Below, piece after piece: positions 33,920-42,654 of a stretch of DNA of 64,000 nt. This DNA comes from an uncultured Marvinbryantia sp. (lineage in GTDB: Bacteria; Bacillota; Clostridia; Lachnospirales; Lachnospiraceae), in NCBI RefSeq assembly GCF_905201705.1, contig NZ_CAJKOX010000006.1, forward strand, positions 81,163 to 145,162, read 5' to 3'. Position 1 is the first letter of the stretch. Every line of letters begins with the position of its first letter. The notes below the pieces were generated by a model. That model made no database searches. It had not been told where the DNA came from and saw nothing but the letters and a program-made list of their open reading frames with translations. Both the position numbers and the translations under genes were made by a program.

Positions 33920-35188
33920 TTACAATCCAAGTGCATCCGGCGCACAGATTTTACCGGTAACGGCGCTTGCCGCCGCCACTGCCGGGCTTGCCAGATAAAC
34001 CTCTGATTTAACATGTCCCATTCTTCCGACGAAATTGCGGTTTGTGGTGGAAATGCAGCGCTCTCCCTCTGCCAGAATACCCATATAGCCGCCCAGACAT
34101 GGTCCGCAGGTCGGTGTGCTTACTACCGCGCCAGCCTCGATAAAGGTCTTTAAAAGCCCTTCCTCCATCGCCTGCAGATAGATTTTCTGCGTTGCCGGGA
34201 TCACAATACAGCGCACGCCCTTTTTCACCTTGCGTCCTTTCAGTATTTCCGCTGCGCAGCGCAGGTCGTCGATACGGCCATTCGTGCAGGAGCCGATCAC
34301 CGCCTGATCGATCACAACATCCTCTGTGATCTCGTCGATCGTCTTAGTGTTCTCAGGCAGATGCGGGAACGCAACCGTCGGTTTTAAAGCGCCAAGGTCG
34401 ATGGTATATTCCTCGTCGTACACCGCGTCCTCATCCGCCTCGTAAATCTTGTACGGACGCTGGGAGTGCTCTTTCATGTAGGCGATCGCCAGATCATCCA
34501 CCGGGAAGATCCCGTTCTTTCCGCCCGCTTCGATCGCCATATTCGCGATGGTGAAGCGATCATCCATCGTAAGATTCTGCACGCCTTCGCCGGTAAATTC
34601 CATCGAACGGTACAGCGCGCCGTCCACACCGATCAGACCGATGATATGTAAGATAACGTCCTTGCCGCTCACCCACTTTGCAGGCTTTCCGATCAGATTG
34701 AATCTGATCGCGGACGGCACCTTAAACCATGCTTTTCCGGTCGCCATGCCAGCCGCCATATCCGTGCTGCCCACGCCGGTAGAAAACGCGCCGAGCGCGC
34801 CATAAGTACAGGTATGTGAGTCCGCACCGATAATCACGTCGCCCGCCACCGTCAGACCGCTCTCCGGGAGCAGCGCGTGCTCGATTCCCATCTGTCCGAC
34901 ATCAAAGTAATTTGTGATATCATGCTTTGCAGCAAACTGACGCACGCATTTGCAGTGCTCCGCTGATTTAATATCCTTATTCGGGATAAAGTGATCCATA
35001 ACAAGTGCGATCTTGTCCTTATCGAAAACGCCTTCCTTTGTAAATTTATCCATCTCGTGAATTGCCACCGGGGAGGTGATGTCATTTCCAAGCACCAGAT
35101 CCAGATCCGCTTCGATCAGCTGTCCGGCTTCCACCGAGGGAAGGTGTGCCGCTGCCGCCAGAATTTTCTGTGTCATTGTCATTCCCAT
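33920..35188 (-). CDS. leuC: 3-isopropylmalate dehydratase large subunit
   Basis: Aconitase-family 4Fe-4S subunit of isopropylmalate isomerase. The 422 residues have cluster ligands in IGSCTNGRIDDLR (Cys) and TPTCGPCLGGYMG (two Cys). GADSHTCTYGALG is the other signature. The length and motifs fit the short HacA/LeuC type 2 group. GGAGAAAATT precedes ATG 35188. leuB is not next to leuCD in this window. Confidence 0.95.
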   Translation of the reverse strand: MGMTMTQKILAAAAHLPSVEAGQLIEADLDLVLGNDITSPVAIHEMDKFTKEGVFDKDKIALVMDHFIPNKDIKSAEHCKCVRQFAAKHDITNYFDVGQMGIEHALLPESGLTVAGDVIIGADSHTCTYGALGAFSTGVGSTDMAAGMATGKAWFKVPSAIRFNLIGKPAKWVSGKDVILHIIGLIGVDGALYRSMEFTGEGVQNLTMDDRFTIANMAIEAGGKNGIFPVDDLAIAYMKEHSQRPYKIYEADEDAVYDEEYTIDLGALKPTVAFPHLPENTKTIDEITEDVVIDQAVIGSCTNGRIDDLRCAAEILKGRKVKKGVRCIVIPATQKIYLQAMEEGLLKTFIEAGAVVSTPTCGPCLGGYMGILAEGERCISTTNRNFVGRMGHVKSEVYLASPAVAAASAVTGKICAPDALGL

Positions 35189-35256
35189 AATTTTCTCCTG
35201 CCTTTCTAAAAAATCTCATGTTCATTATTGTACCACAATTTTTCTGGTCTGTCAGT

Positions 35257-35308
35257 AAAAAAAGTGATATACTGGATTACATAAAAAAAGTGATATACTG
35301 GATTACAT
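35257..35308 (+). repeat. Perfect 26-bp tandem duplication holding a -10 box
   Basis: Two identical units start at 35257 and 35283. Each contains GTGATATACTGG with TATACT (35268-35273 and 35294-35299), so the promoter -10 of the wall-binding protein gene is doubled. Confidence 0.85.
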
Positions 35309-35339
35309 ACATAATCAGAAAAATCTGAGGGAGAAATCT

Positions 35340-36664
35340 ATGAAGAAAAAAATATTTATCACTGTACTGCTGGCACTTCTTTTTGCCGGCATTCTGCCCT
35401 CCTTCGCCGTCAACCGTACCGCAGCCATAACAGTCAGCGCAGCTTCCAAAGTAACCTATAGAAATAAGCTGCGTACCGTCGGCAAAAAAATCTATTACTA
35501 TAATTCCAAAGGAAAAATCGTCAAAAACTGCTGGAAAACCATCAAAGGCAAGCGATACTACTTTACGAAAGATGGTTCTGCCGCCACCGCAATCGCCGTC
35601 ATATCCGGAAAGCGCTATATCTTTTCCTACAAGGGCGTCCTGCAAAAAAGCCGCTTCTGCACCATTAGCAGCAAAAAATATTACGTCAATTCCAGCGGAC
35701 GGCTGTGTACCGGCTGGAAAACGATCAAGAAAAAACGCTATCACTTTTCTTCTGCCGGTATTATGCAGACCGGCTGGTACAAATCAGGCAGCAAAACCTA
35801 CTATCTCGCCCCCTCCACCGGCGCAGTGGTCACAGGCTGGAAAACGATCGGCGGCAAAAAATATTATTTTAACAGCAGCGGCGTGATGCAAAAGAAAACC
35901 TGGATAGGTGCACGCTACGTAAACGCCAGCGGCGTCTATGATCCCAGCAAAAAGCTTTCGCTCGCCAATCTGCAGAAGCAATTAAAAAGCGCAGTGAAAA
36001 CCTGCCGCGGCACCTGGTCCATCTATGTAAAAAATCTTGACACCAACGAGTCCTTTACCATCAACAACCGGCGCGTGTATGCAGCGAGTCTGATCAAGCT
36101 CTACGCGATGAGCGCCGCATACGAGCGCATCAAACAGGGAAAATTAAAGGAGTCCTCCGTAAAAAGCACCATCAGCGCCATGATCACGGTCAGCGACAAT
36201 ACCGCTTTTAATACAATCGTGCGCAAGATCGGCACTACCTATATCAACTCCTGGTGCAAGGCCAACGGCTATACAGGTACTAACCAGGGACACGGACTCC
36301 CGTTAAGCAGCAACAATTACATTCTTTCAAACGGCACCGGCTCCAATGTGACGACCGCCGCCGACTGCGGGAAACTTTTGGAGAGCATCTATCGCGGAAC
36401 CTGCGTCAGCAAATCTGCTTCTTCTAATGCTCGGCTATCTGAAAAAGCAGACGCGGCGCGAAAATTCCCGCCGGCGTTCCGAAAAGCGTAAAGGTTGCAA
36501 ATAAAACCGGGGAAACCGACGATACCACGCACGACGCGGCAATCGTCTACTCAAAGGGAGCAACCTACATCCTCGTTGTCATGGGCGACACGCCGGGAAA
36601 CGGCTGGTCCTCGGCAGCAAACATTACGAAATTCTCAAAAATCGTCTATAATTATTTTAATTAA
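35340..36664 (+). pseudogene. Wall-binding-repeat plus class A beta-lactamase-like protein, frameshifted
   Basis: A secreted protein: signal peptide (residues 1 to about 25), then seven to eight cell-wall-binding repeats of type GWKTIGGKKYYFNSSG (about 45 to 200), then a serine beta-lactamase-like domain. SLIK is the active-site Ser-X-X-Lys and SDN is the second motif. The first frame stops at 36491. KTG in NKTGETDDTTHDAA lies after that in another frame and ends at TAA 36662. To join them two shifts are needed, near 36425 and near 36458. It is a decayed gene or has sequencing errors. The domain may act on cell wall rather than on antibiotics. Confidence 0.8.
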
Positions 36665-36680
36665 AAATTATTTCTTAAAA

Positions 36681-36718
36681 AAGAAAGCGCTCTGCCCATC
36701 CGGACATTGCGCTTTCTT
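36681..36718 (+). terminator. Bidirectional terminator near the end of ilvC
   Basis: AAGAAAGCGC and GCGCTTTCTT with TTTTCT downstream. It lies between the convergent pseudogene and ilvC. Confidence 0.75.
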
Positions 36719-36741
36719 TTTCTATCGTCTTTCAATTCCGC

Positions 36742-37761
36742 TTAGTTATTGATCAGCTTATCCTCGCCGTTCCAGCTATACAACTTGCGGATTTCCTCGC
36801 CAACCACCTCTGACGGATGCTCTGCTGCCAGCTTGCGCATCGCCTTGAAGTGTACCTGACTGCCTGCGGAGGACATATCCAGCAGGAAGTCTTTTGCGAA
36901 GGTACCATCCTGGATATCGGAAAGAATCTTCTTCATGGTCTTCTTAGTCTCTTCAGTGATGATCTTCGGACCAGTGATATAATCGCCGTACTCTGCGGTG
37001 TTGGAGATGGAGTATCTCATTCCTGAGAAGCCAGACTGATAGATCAGATCGACGATCAGCTTCATCTCATGGATACACTCAAAGTATGCGTTTCTCGGAT
37101 CGTAGCCTGCCTCAACCAGCGTCTCGAAGCCTGCCTGCATCAGCGCGCATACGCCGCCGCAGAGCACTGCCTGCTCACCAAACAGATCGGTCTCGGTCTC
37201 GGTGCGGAAGGTAGTCTCAAGAACGCCTGCACGCGCTCCGCCGATGGCCAGCGCATATGCCAGAGCCTTATCCAGCGCCTTGCCGGTTGCATCCTGGTGT
37301 ACCGCTACCAGACACGGAACACCCTTGCCAGCCTGATATTCGCTTCTTACGGTGTGACCCGGTCCCTTCGGTGCGATCATGGTAACGTCTACGTTTGCAG
37401 GCGGTACGATACAGCCAAAGTGAATGTTGAAGCCGTGAGCAAACATCAGCATGTTGCCCTCCTCCAGGTTCGGCTCGATGTCTTTCTTGTACATTGCAGC
37501 CTGCTTCTCATCGTTGATCAGGATCATAATGATATCCGCTTTTTTGGCAGCCTCCGCTGCGGTATATACTTCAAAACCCTGTTCCTCTGCCTTTTTCCAG
37601 GAACGGCTTCCCTCGTACAGACCAATGATCACATGACAGCCGGACTCTTTTGCATTCAGCGCATGAGCATGTCCCTGGCTTCCGTAACCGATGATCGCGA
37701 TCGTCTTGCCTTCCAGCAGTGACAGGTTGCAATCCTCCTGATAATAAATATTCGCTTCCAT
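36742..37761 (-). CDS. ilvC: Ketol-acid reductoisomerase
   Basis: Second common step in valine, leucine and isoleucine synthesis: isomerises and reduces acetolactate or acetohydroxybutyrate. The 339 residues have GYGSQGHAHALN, the NAD(P)-binding loop, and the metal-binding core with DLFGEQAVLCGG and FECIHEMKLIVDLIY. It is the short class I form. GGAGGAGAAGAAAAA precedes ATG 37761; an upstream extension to 37839 lacks support. It follows ilvN by 147 bp. Confidence 0.96.
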   Translation of the reverse strand: MEANIYYQEDCNLSLLEGKTIAIIGYGSQGHAHALNAKESGCHVIIGLYEGSRSWKKAEEQGFEVYTAAEAAKKADIIMILINDEKQAAMYKKDIEPNLEEGNMLMFAHGFNIHFGCIVPPANVDVTMIAPKGPGHTVRSEYQAGKGVPCLVAVHQDATGKALDKALAYALAIGGARAGVLETTFRTETETDLFGEQAVLCGGVCALMQAGFETLVEAGYDPRNAYFECIHEMKLIVDLIYQSGFSGMRYSISNTAEYGDYITGPKIITEETKKTMKKILSDIQDGTFAKDFLLDMSSAGSQVHFKAMRKLAAEHPSEVVGEEIRKLYSWNGEDKLINN

Positions 37762-37908
37762 TTTTTCTTCTCCTCCATAAATATATTTGTTAAAGGTAAA
37801 AATACCTCCAGCATACAAACTATTTGTGTGCCGCTGCACAAAAAATCAGCGCCGCTGCAGCTTTTTCGCGCATCTCTTACAGATGCCGCGCATCTGCCGG
37901 TTCCTCCG

Positions 37909-38406
37909 CTACAGATACCGCACGTCCTCCGCACCCCTGGACAGCCCGGTGATGCCGGTTCTGGCCAGCTCAAGAATCTCATAATCGTTCATCAGTTCAA
38001 GGAACGCCTCCAGCTTGCGCTGATCACCCGTCAGCTCGATGATCATGGAATCCTTCGCCACGTCTACTACCTTCGCACGGAAGATATCGCAGATGGCATT
38101 GATTCCCTGACGGTCCTTCGCCTCCGCGCGCACCTTCACCATGATAAGCTCACGGTTGACACTCTCTCCCGCTTTCAGCGTCTTGATATCGACCACGTCG
38201 ATCAGCTTGGCCAGCTGCTTAACGATCTGGTCGAGAATCTGTTCATCTCCATTGACAACTACCGTCATACGGGAATACCGCGGATCCGCCGTTTCTCCCA
38301 CTGTCAGACTGTCAATATTATAGCCTCTCCGGCTAAACAGTCCCGCCACTCGGCTGAGGACACCGGAGGTATTGTCTACCAACATAGATAAAACTCTCTG
38401 TTTCAC
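37909..38406 (-). CDS. ilvN: Acetolactate synthase small (regulatory) subunit
   Basis: Regulatory subunit that makes acetolactate synthase sensitive to valine. The 165 residues have an N-terminal ACT domain (VLSMLVDNTSGVLSRVAGLFSRRGYNI split by the family) with SRMTVVVNGD, and a C-terminal ACT-like half (FRAKVVDVAKDSMIIELTG). Start is GTG 38406 with AAAGGAG eight bases upstream. No large subunit gene lies beside it, so ilvB must be elsewhere. Confidence 0.92.
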   Translation of the reverse strand: MKQRVLSMLVDNTSGVLSRVAGLFSRRGYNIDSLTVGETADPRYSRMTVVVNGDEQILDQIVKQLAKLIDVVDIKTLKAGESVNRELIMVKVRAEAKDRQGINAICDIFRAKVVDVAKDSMIIELTGDQRKLEAFLELMNDYEILELARTGITGLSRGAEDVRYL

Positions 38407-38451
38407 TCTTTCCACTCCTTTGCAAAAACTATGCAGATGCACATTTCTTTA

Positions 38452-38480
38452 ATTTTATCAATTATGTATTTTTTTGTCAA
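38452..38480 (-). promoter_or_regulatory. Promoter of ilvN-ilvC
   Basis: Minus strand TTGACA (complement of 38475-38480), 17 bp, TAAAAT (complement of 38452-38457). No T-box or other leader structure follows. Confidence 0.75.
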
Positions 38481-38506
38481 TCCTTTGTGAGCTTATCATG
38501 ATAAAA

Positions 38507-38534
38507 AAGCAGCGCCTTCATCCGGCACTGCTTT
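38507..38534 (-). terminator. Terminator overlapping the end of the CBS gene
   Basis: AAAGCAGTGCC and GGCGCTGCTTT on the minus strand, followed by TTTATC. The left arm is the end of the coding sequence. Confidence 0.75.
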
Positions 38535-38943
38535 CCGTTGCTTTCATATAACTTTTGCAGATGTACTGCATGATCTGTCTTCTGGTAACTATTCCGATGA
38601 AGGTACGGTTGTCGTCGATTACCGGCACGAAGTTCTGGTTCATGGAAGTGAGCATCAGATCTTCGATGTTGCACTGCACATTGACCGGCTGGTTATCCCA
38701 GCGGCGCTTTACCTCCCGCAGCGGAATGTCCTCCGCCTCGTAAAGATCCCCCAGACGCATCGTCTTAATGTACCACAGTAAATCTCCCTCTGTCAGTGTT
38801 CCTATGTAATGACCGCTCCGGTTGATGACCGGCACGGCGCTGTAACGATAGTGTTCCATTTTTTCCAACGCCTGACGGAGCGAATAATCTTCATACAAAT
38901 ATGCCACTTCGCTTTTTGGCTTTAAGAAAAATAAGATGTTCAT
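38518..38943 (-). CDS. CBS-domain pair protein
   Basis: A 141-residue stand-alone CBS module protein. Two CBS motifs are seen, from about residues 14 to 65 (VPVINRSGHYIGTLTEGDLL) and 75 to 130 (FVPVIDDNRTFIGIVTRRQIM). Such pairs often sense adenosyl nucleotides. I chose ATG 38943 over GTG two codons upstream. It is a single-gene unit between ilvN and the C39 gene. Its target is unknown. Confidence 0.85.
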   Translation of the reverse strand: MNILFFLKPKSEVAYLYEDYSLRQALEKMEHYRYSAVPVINRSGHYIGTLTEGDLLWYIKTMRLGDLYEAEDIPLREVKRRWDNQPVNVQCNIEDLMLTSMNQNFVPVIDDNRTFIGIVTRRQIMQYICKSYMKATESSAG

Positions 38944-39092
38944 AATCACCCGCCCTATTCTTTTTGATTCCTTTTGATACCTTTAGTATACTCCAAAGGC
39001 GGGGATGCGTCAACGAATCATGTGCAGATTTCACATATTTTTAAGATTCTTAACATATTTTTTTACGATTTTTACCATATTCAAACGACATT

Positions 39093-40250
39093 CTACGGAA
39101 GTCCTACCTCAGTGCTTGTCGCCGTATCTTGCGAAGCCGCAGCCTCCTCCGCTTCTTTCAAAACAACTGCATTTTTTCCGGTCAGATTGTAGATGGAGGC
39201 AAACTCATCCATATCCCTCGACACAATTCCCTCCAGCGGATCGTTGATCTGCACGGTACGTTCCTCAAGATTGTAGCCGGAGAGAACAACACAGTGCTCC
39301 TGTCTGTACCAGCGATAAACGCGCCCGTTATACTCCACATCCATGCGGGTGAATTCCGGTTCTGCCATATACATGGTCGTCCAGAGGATGACTGGCGTAC
39401 CGGCGGCAATGTACGCAAAAAGCTCCTCAAAGTCTGTATCCGTGATATCGTAGGCCTTGTAGGACACCTCCTGATCGGTAAAAAACGCAAACGCCGTCGC
39501 GGCGATCGCCGGCGCAAAACACCCTGCCCCCTCCTCAGAGAAAGGATCCCCGACATAACCAATCGCCATATTGTCCGTCTCATAGTTATAAATCAGAAAA
39601 TCGCCTGCAATCGTAAGTTTATCTACATCAAAATTCTCATACTGCAGCGCCATCGTGAGAGCCACAGACTCACAGCCTGTCGGCAATTCCGGTCTCTGCA
39701 GGATTTCCGGCACCTGCAGATACAGCTGCGTCGGCAGTTCCGACGTTTCCATCAGATCGAAATCCGTCTTCGCATCCTCCGCATCCGGGATAGCAAAATC
39801 CTCTACCGTATATACATCTTCTGAATTTTTGCTGATAGTACCCTGCTGCTCCTTGCGCTTCTCATAAGCAGCATCGCGGTCGTCCCAGAATTCCCGGTGC
39901 TCCTCTGACCGGTGGGACGTTTCTCCGGCATCTTCCGAAACATTATCCGCTCCGCCGTTCTCCTCGTAGTAGGTCTCTGTCCAATTCTGAAAATCGTCCT
40001 GGTTCTCCTCGTAGTAGCTTTCTGTCCAGTTCTGAAAATCATCCTGGTTCTCCACCGAAACATCCCCCTGTGTCTGCCCCACAGGCTCTTCTCCGCCTGT
40101 CGCCGTCCCATCTTCAGGCTCCTCAGCGATCACTTCTCCTTCCAGATCATCCCACACAGCAACTTCTTCCCCAAAAACACATGTATTTCCCATACCGGAA
40201 ACCAGCAGGGCACATGCCAGTATACATGAAATCGCTTTCTTCTTTTTCAT
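39093..40250 (-). CDS. Secreted C39-like cysteine peptidase
   Basis: A 385-residue exported protein. The signal peptide is residues 1 to about 27. A low-complexity acidic region holds two 15-residue units of type ENQDDFQNWTESYYE (a 45-bp direct repeat). The C-terminal half is a C39-like peptidase: Cys in ELPTGCESVALTMAL, His in QEHCVVLSGYN, Asp in INDPLEG. Such proteins cleave leader peptides or cell-wall proteins, but no precursor gene is nearby. AAAGGAGCTGTTT precedes ATG 40250. Confidence 0.85.
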   Translation of the reverse strand: MKKKKAISCILACALLVSGMGNTCVFGEEVAVWDDLEGEVIAEEPEDGTATGGEEPVGQTQGDVSVENQDDFQNWTESYYEENQDDFQNWTETYYEENGGADNVSEDAGETSHRSEEHREFWDDRDAAYEKRKEQQGTISKNSEDVYTVEDFAIPDAEDAKTDFDLMETSELPTQLYLQVPEILQRPELPTGCESVALTMALQYENFDVDKLTIAGDFLIYNYETDNMAIGYVGDPFSEEGAGCFAPAIAATAFAFFTDQEVSYKAYDITDTDFEELFAYIAAGTPVILWTTMYMAEPEFTRMDVEYNGRVYRWYRQEHCVVLSGYNLEERTVQINDPLEGIVSRDMDEFASIYNLTGKNAVVLKEAEEAAASQDTATSTEVGLP

Positions 40251-40262
40251 AAACAGCTCCTT

Positions 40263-41105
40263 TTATTTTACATATACGATGCCGAATGCTCCGGTGCCGA
40301 TGTGGCTGCCGATCGTCGCGCCAATGCCGCGCAGCTTTGGGGTTCCAAAGTCCATTCCTTTTTTTCTGAGATACTGAATAAAGTTTACACAATTTTTCTT
40401 ATCATATGCATAAAGGAAGTACACCGGATAGTCCACGTCCGGAGCGTCCTCCTCCAGAATATTTGCGATCTGCCGAAACGCGTGCTTCATACCGATCTGC
40501 TTTCCGCAAAGCTCCACCTTTCCTTCCTGCGTGATCGCAACGACCGGCTTTAAATTTACCAGACCGCCGAGTGCCGCCTGCCCCTTCGAGAGCCTGCCTC
40601 CCTTATAAAGATACTCCAGTGTATCCAGTCCGGCATATACACGGATACGCGATCTTAAAGCCTCCAGCTCCTCAATAATCGTTTTTGCATCACAGCCCTG
40701 CTCCCGCAGAAAAACTGCGCGGTCTACCAGTACACGCATACCCAGCGTGGCATTCTTGCTGTCGATGATGTAAATGTTTTCGTATTCTACCATTTCCTTT
40801 GCAAGCATGGCACTCTGGACAGTTCCGCTCAGCTCCCCGGAAACCAGAATCGCGATCACAATATCCTGCGCCGCCTTTGCCACCTCAAAGCAGTTGATAA
40901 ACATGGTAGGCGAAGGCTGCGACGTCTTTGGAAAATCCTTTTCCGAAAGCAGCTTCTCAAAAAATTCCTCTTTTGTCAGATCCACGCCGTCCTGAAATTG
41001 CTCCTCCCCAAACGATACCGTCATAGGAACACATGTGATCTGTCTGCGTGCGATTTCCTGCGCGGAATAATCCGCCGCTGAATCTGTTATAATCCGTATG
41101 GTCAT
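40263..41105 (-). CDS. DegV family protein (fatty acid binding)
   Basis: A 280-residue cytosolic protein. DegV proteins bind a fatty acid and the FakB members deliver it to the kinase FakA. The N-terminal TDSAADYS is the signature; DSKNATLGMRVLV and LEYLYKGGRLSKGQAALGGLVNLKP are the other conserved blocks. AAAGGGGAAGAAAT precedes ATG 41105. It lies 12 bp upstream of the C39 gene and is likely co-transcribed with it. Confidence 0.94.
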   Translation of the reverse strand: MTIRIITDSAADYSAQEIARRQITCVPMTVSFGEEQFQDGVDLTKEEFFEKLLSEKDFPKTSQPSPTMFINCFEVAKAAQDIVIAILVSGELSGTVQSAMLAKEMVEYENIYIIDSKNATLGMRVLVDRAVFLREQGCDAKTIIEELEALRSRIRVYAGLDTLEYLYKGGRLSKGQAALGGLVNLKPVVAITQEGKVELCGKQIGMKHAFRQIANILEEDAPDVDYPVYFLYAYDKKNCVNFIQYLRKKGMDFGTPKLRGIGATIGSHIGTGAFGIVYVK

Positions 41106-41198
41106 ATTTCTTCCCCTTTATTCTTTCTTATACTATAACCTCTTCTCAAGGGCAGATACTGCCACTCAGATTTATTGTAACAAATCCTTAACAGAAAA

Positions 41199-42566
41199 TC
41201 AATATTTTCCAGGTGCGCCTTTTGTCTTTGGTGCTGCCCAAAATACTGTCAGCATCCCAACAAATGCAATAATTGTGCCAAAAATTAACATCAGACGCAC
41301 ATTTAAGTAATCAATTATCAAACCGCCGAGCAGACTTCCAAAAACGCCGCCAAGCGTGCTGGTGCCCGCCATAATCGCCTGTCCCTTGAAGGTATCCTGC
41401 GGCGCCATCACTTCATTTACGTAATATACCGATGATGGAATGTAGAGCGCAAACGCTCCCATCTGCAGCACCTGCGCCGCATACATCTGCATCATGTTCC
41501 CGCAGAACAGATAGACAAGCGATTTCACAAAGAAAAATACTCCGCAGAGCATAACAAGGCGGCTGCTGGAGATGCGCTTTACCAGACGCGAAAACAGGAA
41601 CATCGTCGGAAGCTCCATCACCGCTGCGATCGCAAGCGTATTTCCAAGCGCAACAGAATCTCCGCCAAGCGGCGTGATGATCTGGATCAGATAGCTGTTC
41701 AACATATTATGATCCAGCATCAGCATCGTCAGCCCGACGCTGACAACGCACACATAAGGATAGCGTCTGAGAAAGCTGCCCGGCACCGGCGGTGCCGTTT
41801 TCTCCGTATGTGCTCCCCTGCTTATCTGCGCCTTATCCGATCTGCGTGCCCCTTCTGTATCCCGCGCTCCATCTGTATCCTGCGCTCCGTCTGTACCCTG
41901 CGCTCCGTCTGTACCCTGCGCTCCATCTGTACCTCGCATTCTGTCTGCATTCCGCGTTCTGTCTGCATTCCGCGTTCTGTCTGCATTCCGCGCTCCCGCA
42001 TATTTGTCTGCCAGGACAGGCATCCGCTGCAGGACAATTATCATAACGGCAAGCAGGATTCCCGCCGCCACCAGAACGACCCTGCTTCCGGTCTGCGCGA
42101 CCAGCGCGCCGAGAATGCTGGAGCAGACTGCGTACAGCAGCGAGCCAATGCCTCTGGCAATGCCGAAATCCACGTTGACGCCGCGGTTGATATAATAAAT
42201 GCTCACAGAATTTACCAGCGGCTGCAGCACCTGCAGAAGCGCGTTGGTACATACAAAAAGGATCGCAACAGGCCAGAGTATATCCGGCGTAAAATATTGC
42301 AGCGCCACCGTAAAAAGCATCAGAGCGGCAAGAAGCGCCGTCAGCTTATGGATCGTCAGCTTTTGTGAGCGATCCGCTATCCCGGCAAAGGTCGGCTGCA
42401 GAATGACGCCGCAGACATTTCCAACAGCAATGCAGACGCCGATCTGTGCGCTGGTAAAGCCACGCGCCAGAAGATATACGGTGGAAAAGCTATAGACAGC
42501 ACAAAACAACATCCAGTAGCAGCCCTGCAGTGCGCTGTACTGAACCATCAGTTTCTTTTCGTTCAT
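41199..42566 (-). CDS. MFS transporter with a long repeat loop
   Basis: A 455-residue secondary transporter with about 12 membrane helices. The N-terminal half resembles the LacY/NupG-like MFS_1 group (QIGVCIAVGNVCGVILQP). Between helices 6 and 7 is a cytoplasmic loop with six-residue repeats, first NADRTR three times, then GTDGAQ and variants (41858-41998), which is unusually long and charged. AAAGGAAAGATACT precedes ATG 42566. Substrate unknown; sugar or nucleoside are likely from the family. Confidence 0.85.
   Translation of the reverse strand: MNEKKLMVQYSALQGCYWMLFCAVYSFSTVYLLARGFTSAQIGVCIAVGNVCGVILQPTFAGIADRSQKLTIHKLTALLAALMLFTVALQYFTPDILWPVAILFVCTNALLQVLQPLVNSVSIYYINRGVNVDFGIARGIGSLLYAVCSSILGALVAQTGSRVVLVAAGILLAVMIIVLQRMPVLADKYAGARNADRTRNADRTRNADRMRGTDGAQGTDGAQGTDGAQDTDGARDTEGARRSDKAQISRGAHTEKTAPPVPGSFLRRYPYVCVVSVGLTMLMLDHNMLNSYLIQIITPLGGDSVALGNTLAIAAVMELPTMFLFSRLVKRISSSRLVMLCGVFFFVKSLVYLFCGNMMQMYAAQVLQMGAFALYIPSSVYYVNEVMAPQDTFKGQAIMAGTSTLGGVFGSLLGGLIIDYLNVRLMLIFGTIIAFVGMLTVFWAAPKTKGAPGKY
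41858..41998 (-). repeat. Tandem 18-bp coding repeats in the MFS loop
   Basis: About eight units of 18 bp encode NADRTR or GTDGAQ-like hexapeptides. Confidence 0.8.
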
Positions 42567-42608
42567 AGTATCTTTCCTTTATTTTTCATTTATATCATCC
42601 GAAAAAAG

Positions 42609-42630
42609 AATCACCTCTTTCGAGGTGATT
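42609..42630 (-). terminator. Terminator of the secreted OB-fold gene
   Basis: AATCACCTC and GAGGTGATT, loop 4 nt, followed on the minus strand by CTTTTTTC. Confidence 0.8.
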
Positions 42631-42654
42631 CCGAAAAAAGCTTTTTGGATCCCT

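Noticed and set aside
36420..36490. Programmed frameshift in the wall-binding beta-lactamase-like gene
   Set aside because: Two separate shifts are needed and there is no slippery heptamer with a downstream pseudoknot; decay or read error fits better.
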